Assembly: GCA_037178975.1 (NCBI GenBank)
Contig: JASJZH010000001.1
Span: 8,292,501 to 8,356,500 of the forward strand
DNA length: 64,000 bases
Source: Oscheius tipulae
Taxonomy: Eukaryota; Nematoda; Chromadorea; Rhabditida; Rhabditidae
Direction of reading: 5' to 3'
Under the pieces are notes generated by a model. That model saw only the letters and a list, made by a program, of their open reading frames with translations, did not search any database and was not told where the DNA came from. The position numbers were made by a program, and so were the translations under genes. This document shows, piece by piece, positions 16,463 through 28,170 of the stretch (position 1 is its first letter; each line of letters opens with the position of its first letter).

Positions 16463-19292
16463 TTACTCGCTATCCGAAAACTTGACAGAGTTGACTTCCG
16501 TGCTGATCGGTCCGCCGCCGTAGCTGCCCTTCTTCTTCTTGGTTTTCTCGTGACGGAATCCCTTGCCTTGGACGCGACTCAGAGTTTCGTGAGCCTTGAT
16601 TCCCCACTTATCGTGCGACTGAAATCAAATTGTTGCTTTTTTGTACGAGGTAAAAATTAGAAACGACTAAGGAAGTTCGAAGAAAACTTACGCCATCAAA
16701 CGAGTTGTCCTTGAACTTATCCGGAACGTCATCTTTAGAGAGAGTGACACGACGGAAGGGTTCATTCGACTTGCGGCCTTGGTAGTGAGAAACTGGAGTT
16801 TTCTGAGCAGGGGTCTTGTTTTCCGAGTCCGAGCTGCTGCTGGAAGCGGCCTTCTTCGCCGGAGTCTTGGCGGCAGGAGTAGCAGACTTGGCTGGAGACT
16901 TCTTAGCAGGTGCCTCGTCTTCAGAATCCGAGCTGCTGCTGGAAGCAGCCTTCTTTGCCGGAGCCTTGACAGTGGGAGTAACGGACTTGGAGGGAGTCTA
17001 GAGATAAACAATTATATAAACACAAACAGTCAGCCTTACTTTTTTGGCCGGCGTCTCATCGTCAGAGTCTGAGCTGCTGCTGGAAGCAGCCTTCTTCGCT
17101 GGAGCCTTAGAAGCCGGAGTAGCAGCCTTAACTGGGGCCTTCTTAGCCGGTGTCTCGTCCTCAGAATCGGAGCTGCTACTAGAAGCAGCTTTCTTCGCCG
17201 GGGTTTTAGCGGCCGGGGTAGCAGGCTTAGCTGGAGTTTTCTTGGCGGGCGTCTCATCTTCCGAGTCGGAGCTGCTGCTGGAGGCAGTCTTCTTCGCTGG
17301 AGTCTTGGCAGCTGGGGTAGCTGGCTTGATGATGGTCTGACGGGAAATAAATTATCACGAAAGTCGTCTTTCTCACCTTTTTAGCCGGCGTCTCGTCTTC
17401 AGAGTCCGAGCTGCTACTGGAAGCAGTCTTCTTAGCTGATGCCTTGGCTACCGGAGTGGCAGACTTAGCCGGAGTCTTCTTAGCCGGTACCTCATCCTCT
17501 GAGTCAGAACTGCTGCTGGAGGCGGCCTTCTTCGCCGGAGTTTTGGCAGCCGGGGTAACGAGCTTAGCAGGAGCCTGAAAACAAAATTAATATAGACAAA
17601 AATAAAATTACCTTTTTGGCCGGTGTCTCATCCTCAGAGTCAGAGCTGCTGCTAGAAGCAGTCTTCTTCGCCGGAGCCTTGGCAGCCGGGGTAGCAGCCT
17701 TAGCTGGAGTTTTCTTGGCCGGTGTCTCATCATCAGAGTCAGAGCTGCTGCTAGAAGCAGCCTTCTTTGCTGGAGCCTTGGCAGTCGGAGTAACGGGCTT
17801 GGCTGGGGTCTTCTTGGTCGGCGCCTCATCCTCGGAATCTGAACTACTGCTGGAAGCGGCCTTCTTCGCCGGAGTTTTGGCAGCAGGTTTAACTGGGGTC
17901 TTCTTAGCCGGGACTTCGTCATCAGACTCGGAGCTGCTGCTGGATGCAGCCTTTTTAGCCGGGGATACAGGCTTGACGGGCGTCTGTAACCAGAAAATAT
18001 ATAAACATAAACAATACTCTTTACCTTTTTGGCCGGCATCTCATCCTCTGAGTCAGAACTGCTGCTGGAGGCGGCCTTCTTCGCCGGAGTTTTGGCAGCC
18101 GGGGTAACGAGCTTAGCAGGAGCCTGAAAACAAAATTAATATAGACAAAAATAAAATTACCTTTTTGGCCGGTGTCTCATCCTCAGAGTCAGAGCTGCTG
18201 CTAGAAGCAGTCTTCTTCGCCGGAGCCTTGGCAGCCGGGGTAGCAGCCTTAGCTGGAGTTTTCTTAGCCGGTACCTCATCCTCTGAGTCAGAACTGCTGC
18301 TGGAGGCGGCCTTCTTCGCCGAAGTTTTGGCAGCCGGGGTAGCAGCCTTAGCTGGAGTCTTCTTAGCGGGCGTCTCATCCTCGGAGTCAGAGCTGCTGCT
18401 GGAGGCAGCTTTCTTTGCTGGGGCCTTAGCAGCAGGCGTAACGGGCTTGGAATGACCCTAAAGATGAACGAATACATAAACTCTGACAAAACGCCCTACA
18501 TTCTTAGCCGGCGTCTCGTCCTCAGAGTCCGAGCTACTGCTGGAAGCGGCCTTCTTTGCCGGAGCCTTGACAGTGGGAGTAACGGGCTTGGCCGGCGTTT
18601 TCTTGGCTGGTACTTCGTCCTCAGAATCGGAGCTGCTACTAGAAGCAGCTTTCTTCGCCGGGGTAGCAGGCTTAGCTGGAGTTTTCTTAGCAGGCATCTC
18701 ATCTTCCGAGTCGGAGCTGCTGCTGGAGGCAGTCTTCTTCGCTGGAGTCTTGGCAGCTGGCTTGGTAGGAGCCTAAAAATGAAGGACACATGTCTAAATG
18801 CACAATAAAAAATACCACTTTTTTGGCCGGCGTATCATCCTCGGAGTCCGAGCTACTCACGGAGGCAGCCCTTTTTGCCGGAGCCTTGGAAGCCGGTGTA
18901 ACGGGCTTAGCGGGAGCCTGAAAACAAAGAAATTAATAAGCAGACTCTATGCTGTTTACTTTTTTGGCAGGCGCCTCATCTTCCGAGTCCGAACTACTGC
19001 TAGAAGCAGCTTTCTTCGCCGGTCTCTTGGCGGCAGGTCCGTTACTTTCGGTAGCTGGGCGCTTCATCTTGGACTTGAACTCGGCTGTCAGCTCCGAGAC
19101 GCTAGGAACATCTCCGCCGCTGTTGTTCAGCTGAATACATGTCTAGAAAAAGGAGGCACTGTAACTTACGAAGCTCTTGATCTCCTCGATTTTCAGCTTG
19201 GAGAAAAGCTTCTGCACCAGGCCCGGATCCCTGCGCAAGACCTCCTTGTACACGAAGGCCTCGTCAAAGATGTCCGTCTTTTCTTGGACCAT
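16463..19292 (-). CDS. NOLC1: NOLC1/Nopp140-like nucleolar phosphoprotein
   Basis: The N-terminus ([19 protein letters not shown]) forms a LisH-like helix region. About 20 tandem modules follow, each roughly 33 residues: an acidic serine cluster (SSSSDSEDE) plus a basic Ala/Pro/Lys stretch ([12 protein letters not shown]). The C-terminal SRP40 domain is clear ([38 protein letters not shown]) and ends SDSE. Nopp140 is a CK2-phosphorylated chaperone for box C/D and H/ACA snoRNPs, so it fits beside NHP2. Small introns recur at the same place in the repeat (before the KK residues), showing that exon plus intron blocks were duplicated together. A block of about 225 bp at 17492-17716 seems identical to 18041-18265, including its intron. 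Confidence 0.9.
17492..18265 (-). repeat. recent tandem duplication inside NOLC1
   Basis: 17492-17716 and 18041-18265 look base-for-base identical at an offset of 549 bp. They contain coding repeat, a complete short intron (AT-rich, around 17577-17611 and 18126-18160) and coding repeat again. Confidence 0.8.
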
Positions 19293-19636
19293 TTTTTACC
19301 CTGTAAATAGACAGTAAAATAAAGTTCGAAGGATCTCGGAAGGAGAAAAATTGAAAAAACTGAGAAGATATCCAAGGCTCAAATCCAGCTACGAATTCGA
19401 AACAGGACAAAATCGATTGAAGAGTGAGACTGAAGATCGTTAGCGTCTGAAGCGCATGCGTGAATAGTTTATTTGCAAGATGGCAAAAGTACATTAGGCC
19501 AACAGCAAAGGGAGATTTCAAAGAAAAAACGACAAATTCTTCTCTTCGCCAACTTTACGCGTTTTTCTTCGTTATTTTACGCTAGAAACTGATCTCTCAC
19601 AAATTTAAAGAAACTTTTAGCACTCCTAAAGGATTT

Positions 19637-21472
19637 TTGTATGACAGGGGGCAGAAATACAGGCAGGACAACAAAAACAAGAGTAGGAAAAGGCGACGCA
19701 AAAAGACGAAACCTGAAGTTCAAACTGCCGCGATCGTTTCAGATATTGATGCGCAGGTTTATCGTGGCAGGAACCTGAGCGCCGCGAGAGCAGAACTTTT
19801 TAAAAGTTCTGCTGAATTTGATCGAATCACCATTTTTGTAAGACAAGTAACGAATTATCTAACGCCACTATGGGAGGATCATTGGAAAAAGAACATGTGG
19901 AGCGGAGTCGACTGTATCCCCGAAGCTTGTCCGTAACATACGCAAAAGCATAGAAAAATAGTCAATATTGTAGCAAACAATAGAGAACGTACTGTAAAAG
20001 GTGCTGAACTCGACAACAAGTGTGCTGCCGAGGCTACCCAATGCAAGTACCACTACGGAGCCTTCAGTAAAGGAGAAGCCATCTGTAGTCAAGGAATCTT
20101 ACGTCAAGATGTCCTCTGAGCAAGCTTCTGCCCAGCTTATGAATTGGGTGCTCAAGACCAGACTCAAGGGTCTTCGGGCTATGTTCAGTGAACAGTTGAA
20201 AAACTTGATCCCTGTTATAAAGCCTACACCGACTTTTGGGTAGCGTCACTTATAACTCAGGAACCACTTCCCCATGGTCGAAGACTGTTACCGAATCTGG
20301 CAGCAATGCTCAGTCATCATAGTGAATCTGGAGAAGAGCAAGATCAAATGTACCCAGTATTGGCAGCTGAAAGAGGGCGAGATCAAACACTCTGGTCGTT
20401 TTTCGATCAATCTGGAGACTGTGGAGAAAGGAGATCAGCTTCATTCTGGTCCACGGCGTGTTACGCACGTCGCCACTTTTTCAAACCGGGCGCAAACGCC
20501 GCTCGTTTTCTTAAGTACAGTATCCTACAAAAATCCTGGTTCAAATCGGTTTTGGCACAGAATACCATACCTAGGTTAATCTAAAAAGCGCGCGCTTGCG
20601 CGGATTTCCCACTCTTCGAGCTCCAGTTTCTTACTTTTTACTTTATTTTTGAAGAATTCTGTGCAGAATCATTAGAAAAACCTAGAGCTAATAACAAGTT
20701 TAAAAACCGTTTTTCTCAACAGCGTCTCCACCTGTCGCTCGTTAGTTTCAGTTGACACTCCCATCACGCCTTATAAAAGGCGAAGACGTCAGTTTGTGGA
20801 CGGAGATAGCTTCCAAATTTATCACGCCTCCTGTTAGACAGAACTATTCACATCTAGCCTAAAATTGTGAAAAAGGGAAAAGAGTAATAGGTGGAAAGTA
20901 TGGCTGACGAAATAAAAGAGATCTAATTTTAAATTCCCGCCCTCGAAATAGGAAATTGGCGCGAGAAAAAATGGCGACGCTTTTTGCATGGGCGTAACAC
21001 GCCGTGGGTCTGCGTGGTCTAAGTTCTTTCAGAAAGCTGCTCCGACTCCAAGGTTCAACGACCTGCTCATCGCACTAGCTGGCAGGACGGAACAGCTCTG
21101 CATTCTTCCATGGCCATGCTACGTCTGATCAGGACTGTTCTGAAGGCGACCGGGCGAGTATATTTACCTCCTCTCTGCACGATCTTTCTCTCCAGAGGCC
21201 CTGTTCTTCTCTATTCTTCACGAATCGGCCGAACCGGCACTCTACTCCTCGTGGAGTATCTCGTCAGGCTTTACCAAGCCAGCAGCAAGCCTTCCTCGAG
21301 TTTCGCGCCTCAGAAGCCCTGTCCATGCAGAAGGAGACTCAGTTTCTGTTCGTGGTCAGCTCCGTCCTTGCCTACATCGGTCTACGCGTTCCAGTACAAG
21401 AAATGCAAGGCGTTTGAGAAGGAGCGCAATGATTACGCAGCTGCGACCATGCTGGAAAAGCGAAAACTCTAA
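19637..21472 (+). pseudogene. decayed or catalytically dead tyrosine phosphatase
   Basis: Scattered segments match classical PTP domains of the nematode-expanded kind. They are a basic leader (about 19640-19730), MNWVLKTRLKGLRAMF (about 20140), LITQEPLP then MVEDCYRIWQQCSVIIVN (about 20245-20330), CTQYWQL, TSWQDG (about 21080; WPD is WQD), RIGRTGTLLLVEYLVRLYQ (about 21215) and FRASEALSMQKETQFLFVV (about 21300). The catalytic loop HCxxGxGRTG reads LYSSRIGRTG, so the cysteine is tyrosine. The NRYKD/YINANYV part is not found. The frame shifts by one base between EPLP and MVED (about 20271) and again between VRLYQ and FRAS (about 21280). AATAAA lies at 21477-21482. It is a pseudophosphatase or a pseudogene; the frame breaks favour a pseudogene unless hidden introns or assembly errors explain them. 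Confidence 0.65.
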
Positions 21473-21588
21473 TACAAATAAATATTTCACATGATAGAGG
21501 GGAACTTCATTCAAAAAATATGTACAGATTGGAGAGAGATCGAGAAGTGGAATACTGTGAGATAGACCCGGATTTTTCCTGTTGCCAG

Positions 21589-23775
21589 CTAATTGATTCG
21601 CATGATTGCAAATGAGCCATCCAAATTGGTATAGCCAGAGACCCCCGAGAGAGACGGATGTCTGGTCGAGAGCATCAATTTTCTCTGCTCATGATGCCCC
21701 ATCTTGATCTTCTCCACGACGAAGGCCACGATCAGAGCCCAAGCTTTGCGGACTGTCTCAGATCGACACCTGAAAAAACACGATGTAGAGAAGGAAGAGT
21801 CAGAGGTCAGAACAGGATTAGACAATCGAAGATGATCAAGGAAAACTTTGCTTGGATCAGTGCAAGAGTCCAGTGGCGTACAAAGGAAAAGCGACACAGA
21901 CTGTCGAGAAAGTTAGTTAGTAAAGTTAAAAAGATGAGAAAACTGGTTAAAAGAGCAAGAAAACTGCGGAAATCCGCTGCCAGATGTTATAGGACTAGTG
22001 CGGCGGGTCCCGCGAGGTAAGATTCTACAGTATGCCGCCGGTTAACTCCGTTTCTGAACAAACTATATATACCTTGCAAAAATGTAAAAGTCCCAACTAG
22101 CCCAGTAAGAATGGGAAAAACCAGCAAAACAGATCATTAAAGACACGTGAGGCAACCATATCCGGAAAAAAGTGTTATAGTTTGTTCAAAAATATGATAT
22201 CACTACCGTAACCTTTTCATTTTCCTGACGGAACCCGATTAGCACGAAAAAGAAGGAATTTTGTTGGGTAAAGATCTGCCACATATTGGCTCGAATGTAA
22301 GTGCTGTCATGAAACAAATGGGTTACGGCACATAATGACACCTATTTTTTGAGCATAGCTGTGTTCAAGCTTGAATGAGAACTGCGATTTGTGGGCCAAG
22401 GTACGGGATATTAGAAGTCTTTACCTTTTGTCTCCCCATTCCAATGTGCAGTCGATGAAGGTCTCCGCAACCACATTCCACAGCTTCCCTGAAAATATAC
22501 TTTTTAAACCCTATCCTGCCCGAAATAACCAGTCAACTCTCCGCGCAGAACCCTCGCATGCACGCGACCAATACGAACGAGTTCGTCCGTCATGTTGTCC
22601 AGGTTGTCCAGATTCTCCACCACCTGAATATTCCATCTCTATTTCTGGGAATAAACTCTCTCGGAACCTGGTCTATAAGCTCCGCCAGAGCTTTGCTATG
22701 AGCCTTTATGAACGTGTCGTGGTCGCGGAAGTTCGGGGGAAGCTCGACGCGACGGATCTGTTCCTTGACCTGAACCCAGTAGTGTATATCCCCTCTTGAG
22801 ATCTTCCTACCACTGGACACTTGAAGCACAGTCGATGATAGATACTAGTCCCTATGACCGTCGGCCCTTTCGACGTGTAAATCTGTCTCCAGAGTGACCG
22901 TACCAGATGAATTTGGGCAGAAGTTAGTGGTATAATCGTGGTAGAAGCACGTCTTCCAGTCATTGCTTGAGCGATCTGAATGCATTTGATGAGTAGGTCG
23001 AGAAGAAAAGGATATGAATTTTTAGGGGTCTGTGCTCAGTCTGCAACAGGACAAAGCACGAGGAGCAACATAACAGGAAGTCAGAGGGAGAAGGAATCGG
23101 ATCCCTCTTCGGAGACACCAGCGCCTTCAGATTTTCAGACAGGACAAGATCTTTCGGGTGCCTAAACTAGCGTAGCTAGGAGGTAAACAGGCATCCCCGT
23201 CGGGCTACTTGGTAACAGGATTTGAAAAAGGTGAAGTGGACGAAGGTCTACGGGTGTTTTGGGGGATCAAAATGACCAAGGGTTCGATCCTGCTAAGGAG
23301 TGATTCTCCAAGTCTGACTGCAAAAAGAAGGTAGATTTTGGCACAGGACGTGCAATCTTTTTGAATTTTTCCGTCCGTCCCGCCTCCAGCCACTACCCCA
23401 TTCGAAACATGCAATCCTCTACTCCCTTATGGATAATCGCGACTTGTTCACGAGCCAGAACATATTTCAATGATTACTTCACCTGAACATTGCTCTGTCT
23501 CCTCTGAGCCAGCAGATTCTGCCGAGCGCGTTCAGAAGCCGAATTTCTTCTCGTCGTAGGAGAAGGCAACGGTTCCGACATGGCCATCACATTCTGAAAC
23601 ATTTGAATAGGATAAGATGGTGCAGCCATACCTGGAAAGGGGGCGGAGGCGGTCTGTCGTAGGTTTCTCCCATCGGAACTGGATCCCAAATGACTTCGAC
23701 TGGAGGCAGAGGGGAAGGGTTTCGGGGCTCGAAGAGTATTTGAGCGTCGTCTTCGTCAAACGAACTGACGCGGAC
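21589..23775 (-). CDS. globin with Ser/Pro-rich N-terminal extension
   Basis: Phase-consistent exons: 23775-23632, 23593-23483, 22975-22811, 22769-22668, 22623-22530, 22488-22425, 21769-21589. The globin fold begins at PLTSAQIHLVRSLWRQIY (A helix). It continues through ELPPNFRDHDTFIKAHSKAL (E helix, distal His at the AHSK position), LVRIGRVHARV (F helix, proximal His), WNVVAETFIDCTLEWG (G) and ETVRKAWALIVAFVVEKIK (H). Both haem histidines are present, so haem binding is likely. An extension of about 90 residues is acidic then Pro-rich (RPPPPPFQ) and Ser/Arg-rich (PSPTTRRNSASERARQ). The true start lies upstream of 23775 and was not found. The exon pattern and the AW...F.VEK H helix resemble nematode neural globins. 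Intron 6 (about 655 bp) is the longest. Confidence 0.85.
23256..23300 (+). repeat. tRNA B-box-like sequence
   Basis: AGGGTTCGATCCTGC (about 23278-23292) is a good B box, inside a globin intron. No convincing A box was seen upstream. Confidence 0.3.
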
Positions 23776-25555
23776 CTGCAGAGATCTATTTTAAAATGTG
23801 CTGCCATCTCTGTATGTCTGTCTGAAGCCATGTCTGTCAATTAAGGACAGTTACTTTGTGACAATAGAGTGTTAGAGTTGACAAGCCTAGGCAGTTTGGA
23901 AGATAGTGTCCTTTTGAGAACGTTCCTGGCACGGTAACTCGACTGGATGGAAAAATGCGGACAAGTTGAAGTGGGTGGGGAGAACTGCTCTTACAGAGTT
24001 TCACCTTGGTCAGCTCCGCCAGGAGTAAGCGGCTGGTTATTTAAAAGCGTGTGAAGGCGGGAACAGCAAAACATATGACTCGTCGTTCGTAATAAGTACA
24101 GGTCTCACCCTTGTTTTGTCATTCGATCCCAGGTGAATCGGAAACCGGCAAAAGCCAAAACAGCCTGAACCTTGAAACAACAAACAGTAATGACCACAGC
24201 TGTGGCAATTTTTAGAAGGGTTAAGATGGACAGTGAGGGCCTAAAGCGGCCGGGTTGGGTTACGGTAGGCCGAGTTTCTCATCCCTGAACAGTGGACTGA
24301 AGGAGGCAACTCGACTGAGCTCTTGGTCCAGACCAATTGGTTTTAGGGAATGGTACCAATAAACTGGAAGAGGTTTGAGAAATGGGAACGAGCTTTGAGA
24401 GCTGATCCTAACAAAGTCAAACTCTAACAATAGCGAGCCAATGAGATGGGGGCAAGGATTTAGAACATGGCGACATGTTAAAAGAGCAAAGGTTGACAGG
24501 CTCTGGAGAAGAGTTTCTTCACCCTACCAAGAGCAGTATGAGGCACACAGATAGAGAAGTAGAATAAAAAGTTTCCGAACCAATTCGGAGACCTGGGGGC
24601 CCGCAGCCCGTGGCTATGACTCTAAATTTACACTATCATAGGACACTTTCAGAAGCCCATGAATAAGACCATAATCCTCTATTTACGAGCCTCCCCTATT
24701 CGAAAACACCATTTTCTTAGATTTTTTTTTTTTCGATTCTTGCTCTTTTTCCCCGCGTTCTCATTTTCAGCAACATTTTTTTTTTTTTTGAGAAGACAGC
24801 TGTCAACCTGAATCGCAGCCCGTGGCTATGACCTTTCAAGCTCGCCGACTCTCAACAGCTGGTCGTCATCGTCAGCTCTCAAAATGTCACTTATTTTGGG
24901 GATTCAGGGAAAGAAGAGAGAGGAGGGGGGCAAAAGACAGAGCAAGAGAGTAAAATTTAAGAGGAAGTGGCCTCGCGTGAGAGAAGACCATTTCAGAGAA
25001 CGCGTAGTTAGTGGGCTCTTGGAGCAATAGACGGATTATGAAAACATGAGGGTGGATGACTAATTTGAGGACTCGAATAACCAAAGGGAACTTACAACAG
25101 GGAGAGCGAACCGAATCGTTCGAACGGTTCTCTGTTCAGTTGGGGTTCCACGAGGTGTTCCTCGGGGTGTCGCGGTGGGGGTTATTCTGGAATAATACAA
25201 ACTTAGTACAAACTCTCTCTCTCTCTCTCTCACCTTTCAAGAAACGGATTGGGACTAGGACACTCAATGTCTGGAGGAGGTACAGGTTGCTGGTCAAGCC
25301 GAGGGAGTCTCAATGACCGACGTCGGATCTGGAAGTCTAATTGTTGAACTGGAAATCAAGGCTCAAGTACTGAGAGAGTCACTTGAAGGCTGTGAGAGCT
25401 CTCAAACTGAAAAGCTCCACTTGCAAAAAAGGGGGTTCTGTTTCGTTCCCTGTCCATCAATCATCGTCATCCAACAGCCTAACAGCTTCTTATCACCTTG
25501 AGTGAAAAAATATCGGGATCGCCTCCGCTGATTGATTTGAAAGAATGACTGAATT
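23776..25555. other. no supported gene
   Basis: Presumably holds the 5' end of the globin gene. Two long T runs lie at 24721-24733 and 24777-24789. The word GGACAGTTACTTTGTG (about 23846) recurs at 36879 and, slightly changed, at 37314. Confidence 0.35.
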
Positions 25556-25929
25556 CCGAACCTCTAACACCTCTCTCAGCTTTGGTTCTTCGAAGAATTC
25601 CTCATATTCATGTGGACGCTGCTTGTTCTCCGAGGGCAGACTGACAGCAGAGTAGCTGTGAGCTGAAAACCCGTTTTCTGTAGAAGTTCAATAGTTTCCG
25701 ATTCAGAAAGAAGGCAGTAAACTCACGAACGTCTCCATTGGCAATTCTGTCGAATGAGCCGCCGACTCTGACCATCGAACTCCGCCACCGTCTCACGGTC
25801 TTGGTCTTGCGGTCCTGGATCCATTGCCAAATTCGCTGCATGTTTTCCCTACAGTAATTTCTCTTATTAAAGAAATGACAAAGTTACCTCATTTTAAGCT
25901 TTGCTACGATATCATCCAAGAGGTGTGAG
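25556..25929 (-). CDS. unrecognised gene fragment
   Basis: Three exon-like blocks with good splice sites chain in one frame on the minus strand: 25929-25887, 25848-25727 and 25662 down to about 25556. They read HLLDDIVAKLKMRENMQRIW, QWIQDRKTKTVRRWRSSMVR and HSYSAVSLPSENKQRP, then HEYEEFFEEPKLREVLE. The composition looks like real protein: amphipathic, with basic then acidic stretches. I recognise no domain and could not find the ends. It may be an internal part of a larger gene or a small protein of about 90 aa or more. Confidence 0.35.
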
Positions 25930-27001
25930 CTGAAAATCATTGTTTCCGAAGCACTGGCCTGGTGGGTCAACATGGAGGATGTGAAAAATGGGTGGGGATT
26001 AGCAATTGTTTTCAAGTGTTATTCTTTCGCAGTCTGGGTCTCATTTTTCTATGAGAAACAACTTTTTTTTTCTGGTAGGACGATGTCACATTGGCTTAAT
26101 GTTTACTATTGAGACAAGGAAATGGCTCAACAGAAGACCACTAAGAGCATAGGGTCGTAACCGAAGAAGATCAGTTTGCCCACAGCCCGCGGATCGCGAC
26201 AGAGGGGGATACTGGCTCCGAAAAAAAAAACGTCATGACTAATCATATGAAGTATCTTCTGTCCAAATTCCATAAATATCCGTCACAAAATGGCTTCTGT
26301 CAGTCCTTAACAGTGCCGCGATCTCGCCGTGTCGCGCACACTTCAGGCACCGCGCGCTGTGTAGGACAGATTCATAGCCCAGAGCGCTAACCGTTGAGCT
26401 ATCTATGGCGCGCGTCTGCTTCGCGTCTCGCCCAGCGGCCGCTGTTCCCGACGGACGAACGGTCGTAGACCATTGCTCTTTAGATAGTAGAGATATCCTA
26501 GGAAACTATCTGTCGCCTCTAAACAAAACCACCTGTCTCAAAATAACCTACCTTCTCTCCAAAGTCATCTCCTGATGTTCCAGACAAGATAAACATTTCT
26601 CTAGGCTGACAACAGTTTTGTTTTGTCTCTCAAGTGTTATCACAAGTAGCTAAACAGGCCATATCGAATGTCCTGCCCAGCAACATCTGGTTCGTGGGCC
26701 CACCCTTCGGACAACAAGTCCAATAAATCCCGAGGCGGGGGTAATTGAGAGGGTGGGCGAAAAGAGATATAATGGGGTCACAAATCAGAGCCTCTTGCCG
26801 CTGAGAGAGAGGGGTTTTACCCCTCGGGGGCTCCTATCAATCAATACGAGCACATGCTCCATGAGGCCGACGAGTGGCAAGAAGGTGTATTGTTACGGGT
26901 ACCTTCTTCATTTTCAGTTCTCCACAAAACGCTTCCTTGTTCTTCAAAGTCTTTATTATGGAATGTTGTGAAGTTATTAGAGACAGTCGAGGTATTTTCC
27001 C
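25930..27001. other. no supported gene
   Basis: Holds a partial tRNA-like sequence near 26370-26420 (minus strand). I see no coherent exon chain. Confidence 0.4.
26365..26420 (-). repeat. partial tRNA-like element
   Basis: The minus strand reads TAGCTCAACGGTTAGCGCTC, an A-box/D-arm sequence, with no clear B box after it. Confidence 0.4.
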
Positions 27002-27990
27002 TCAACGGGGCGGACTGAATCGAATGCGGTAGTCGCCATCATTATTGTTGTTTATCGACGCTCCCATGTAGACTGGATCGTAGCCTGGAATCCCGACTAC
27101 CACACCGACACCGTTTCCCACTCGGTCACGGATTTGGGTTTGAGCAGCAACGTCACCCTGTAAACTACTGTGAGAGGGGACAGATACACTCACTAATGAA
27201 ATCAGTTGTCGATGTAGAGGCGCCCTAGAGAGTCTCCTCGAAGCACTTTTCAGCCTGTGGTAATGGAGAAGTGCCCTCTCGCAGATCATTTCGTCTCCCT
27301 TCAAGCATAGCCTGAACTTTTCTTCGTTTATAAAAATGTATACCAGCTAACTAATATCGCAGAAAACCATCTGAAGCTATTTTGGATGGTTTCACAAACA
27401 GGTAACCAGGTTTGACCCACGTGAGAGTCGAACCTGGCTTGTGTTGTTTTGTAGTCGGAGCGCTAACCGACTAAGCTATGAGACCAAAAAACCGCGCTAA
27501 CTTTCCGAAGCGGTACAACTATTGATAAAACCTTTTAGCATAAGCCAGGGCTCCTTCCGGCGAGTCTTCTTGAGCATGAGTGTCTAGGCCCTTCTCGAAG
27601 GTCCTCTGATTGATAAAGTGTAAGTTTATAGGGTCCATGTTGGGCAGAGGCAGATACATTCCGTTGACCTCTCTTCGATTGTTCTTCACCATCATCTTCA
27701 TTGCGGAGAGTTGAGAGTCGTCGGGAACGCCAAACGAGGAGTCCGCGCCAACCTGACAAACTGTCTCTTGACCCTTACAGCCTTACCTCATTCTCCGAAT
27801 AATGGTAAAAGGCCTTCGGGACGGCCAGACGAGACCCTCTGCCAGGGCCAGTTGGAATCTGTAGATAGTTCGGCTGTCCATAATTCTGTTCCCTGAAGGT
27901 ACCGAAACCAAACTTCATTCGTTCATCATCGTAGTTCAGACCGGCCGAAACGGAAAGTGGCACGAGAAGAAGAAGAAGAAGTAGAAACAT
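27002..27990 (-). CDS. small secreted protein, family unknown
   Basis: Four exons (27990-27787, 27752-27532, 27311-27194, 27157-27002) join in phase to 232 aa. The protein opens with a textbook signal peptide (MFLLLLLLLVPLSVSAG). The rest is soluble and Asn/Arg-rich with no recognised domain. Several basic pairs or triplets occur (NNRREV, SASRRLSRAP), so processing by a convertase is conceivable but not shown. Without splicing, exon 2 would run to a TAG at 27519 and give a shorter product; the longer spliced form has good junctions. The third intron position (27312-27531) holds a tRNA-like sequence. The neighbour on the same strand is also secreted. Confidence 0.65.
27408..27485 (-). repeat. 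tRNA-like element in intron
   Basis: On the minus strand TAGCTTAGTCGGTTAGCGCT is followed by GACTACAAAACAACAC and then GGTTCGACTC. The anticodon-arm region and the ACAAAACA word are shared with the copy at 46040-46125, which suggests one repeat family and not independent tRNA pseudogenes. Confidence 0.65.
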
Positions 27991-28170
27991 CGAATATTGT
28001 CAGTGACGGGTGAAAGTGCGCGACCCGATTATCACTTTCTAATCGCCACATGAAACATGAGTCCCCCGCGGTTTCCGATCTCCTTAATCGAGTGCAAGGA
28101 AAAAAAACAAGAGAAAGGGTTCATTACGGGGGGAACAATTTGTAGCTAATGACCGGTTTTGAGAGATAGT

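Noticed and set aside
16779-18808. Several + frames rich in [16 protein letters not shown]
   Set aside because: They are antisense shadows of the NOLC1 acidic-serine repeats.
17492-19050. CRISPR-like array
   Set aside because: Regular spacing comes from a protein-coding repeat with introns in an animal gene; there are no unique spacers between identical direct repeats.
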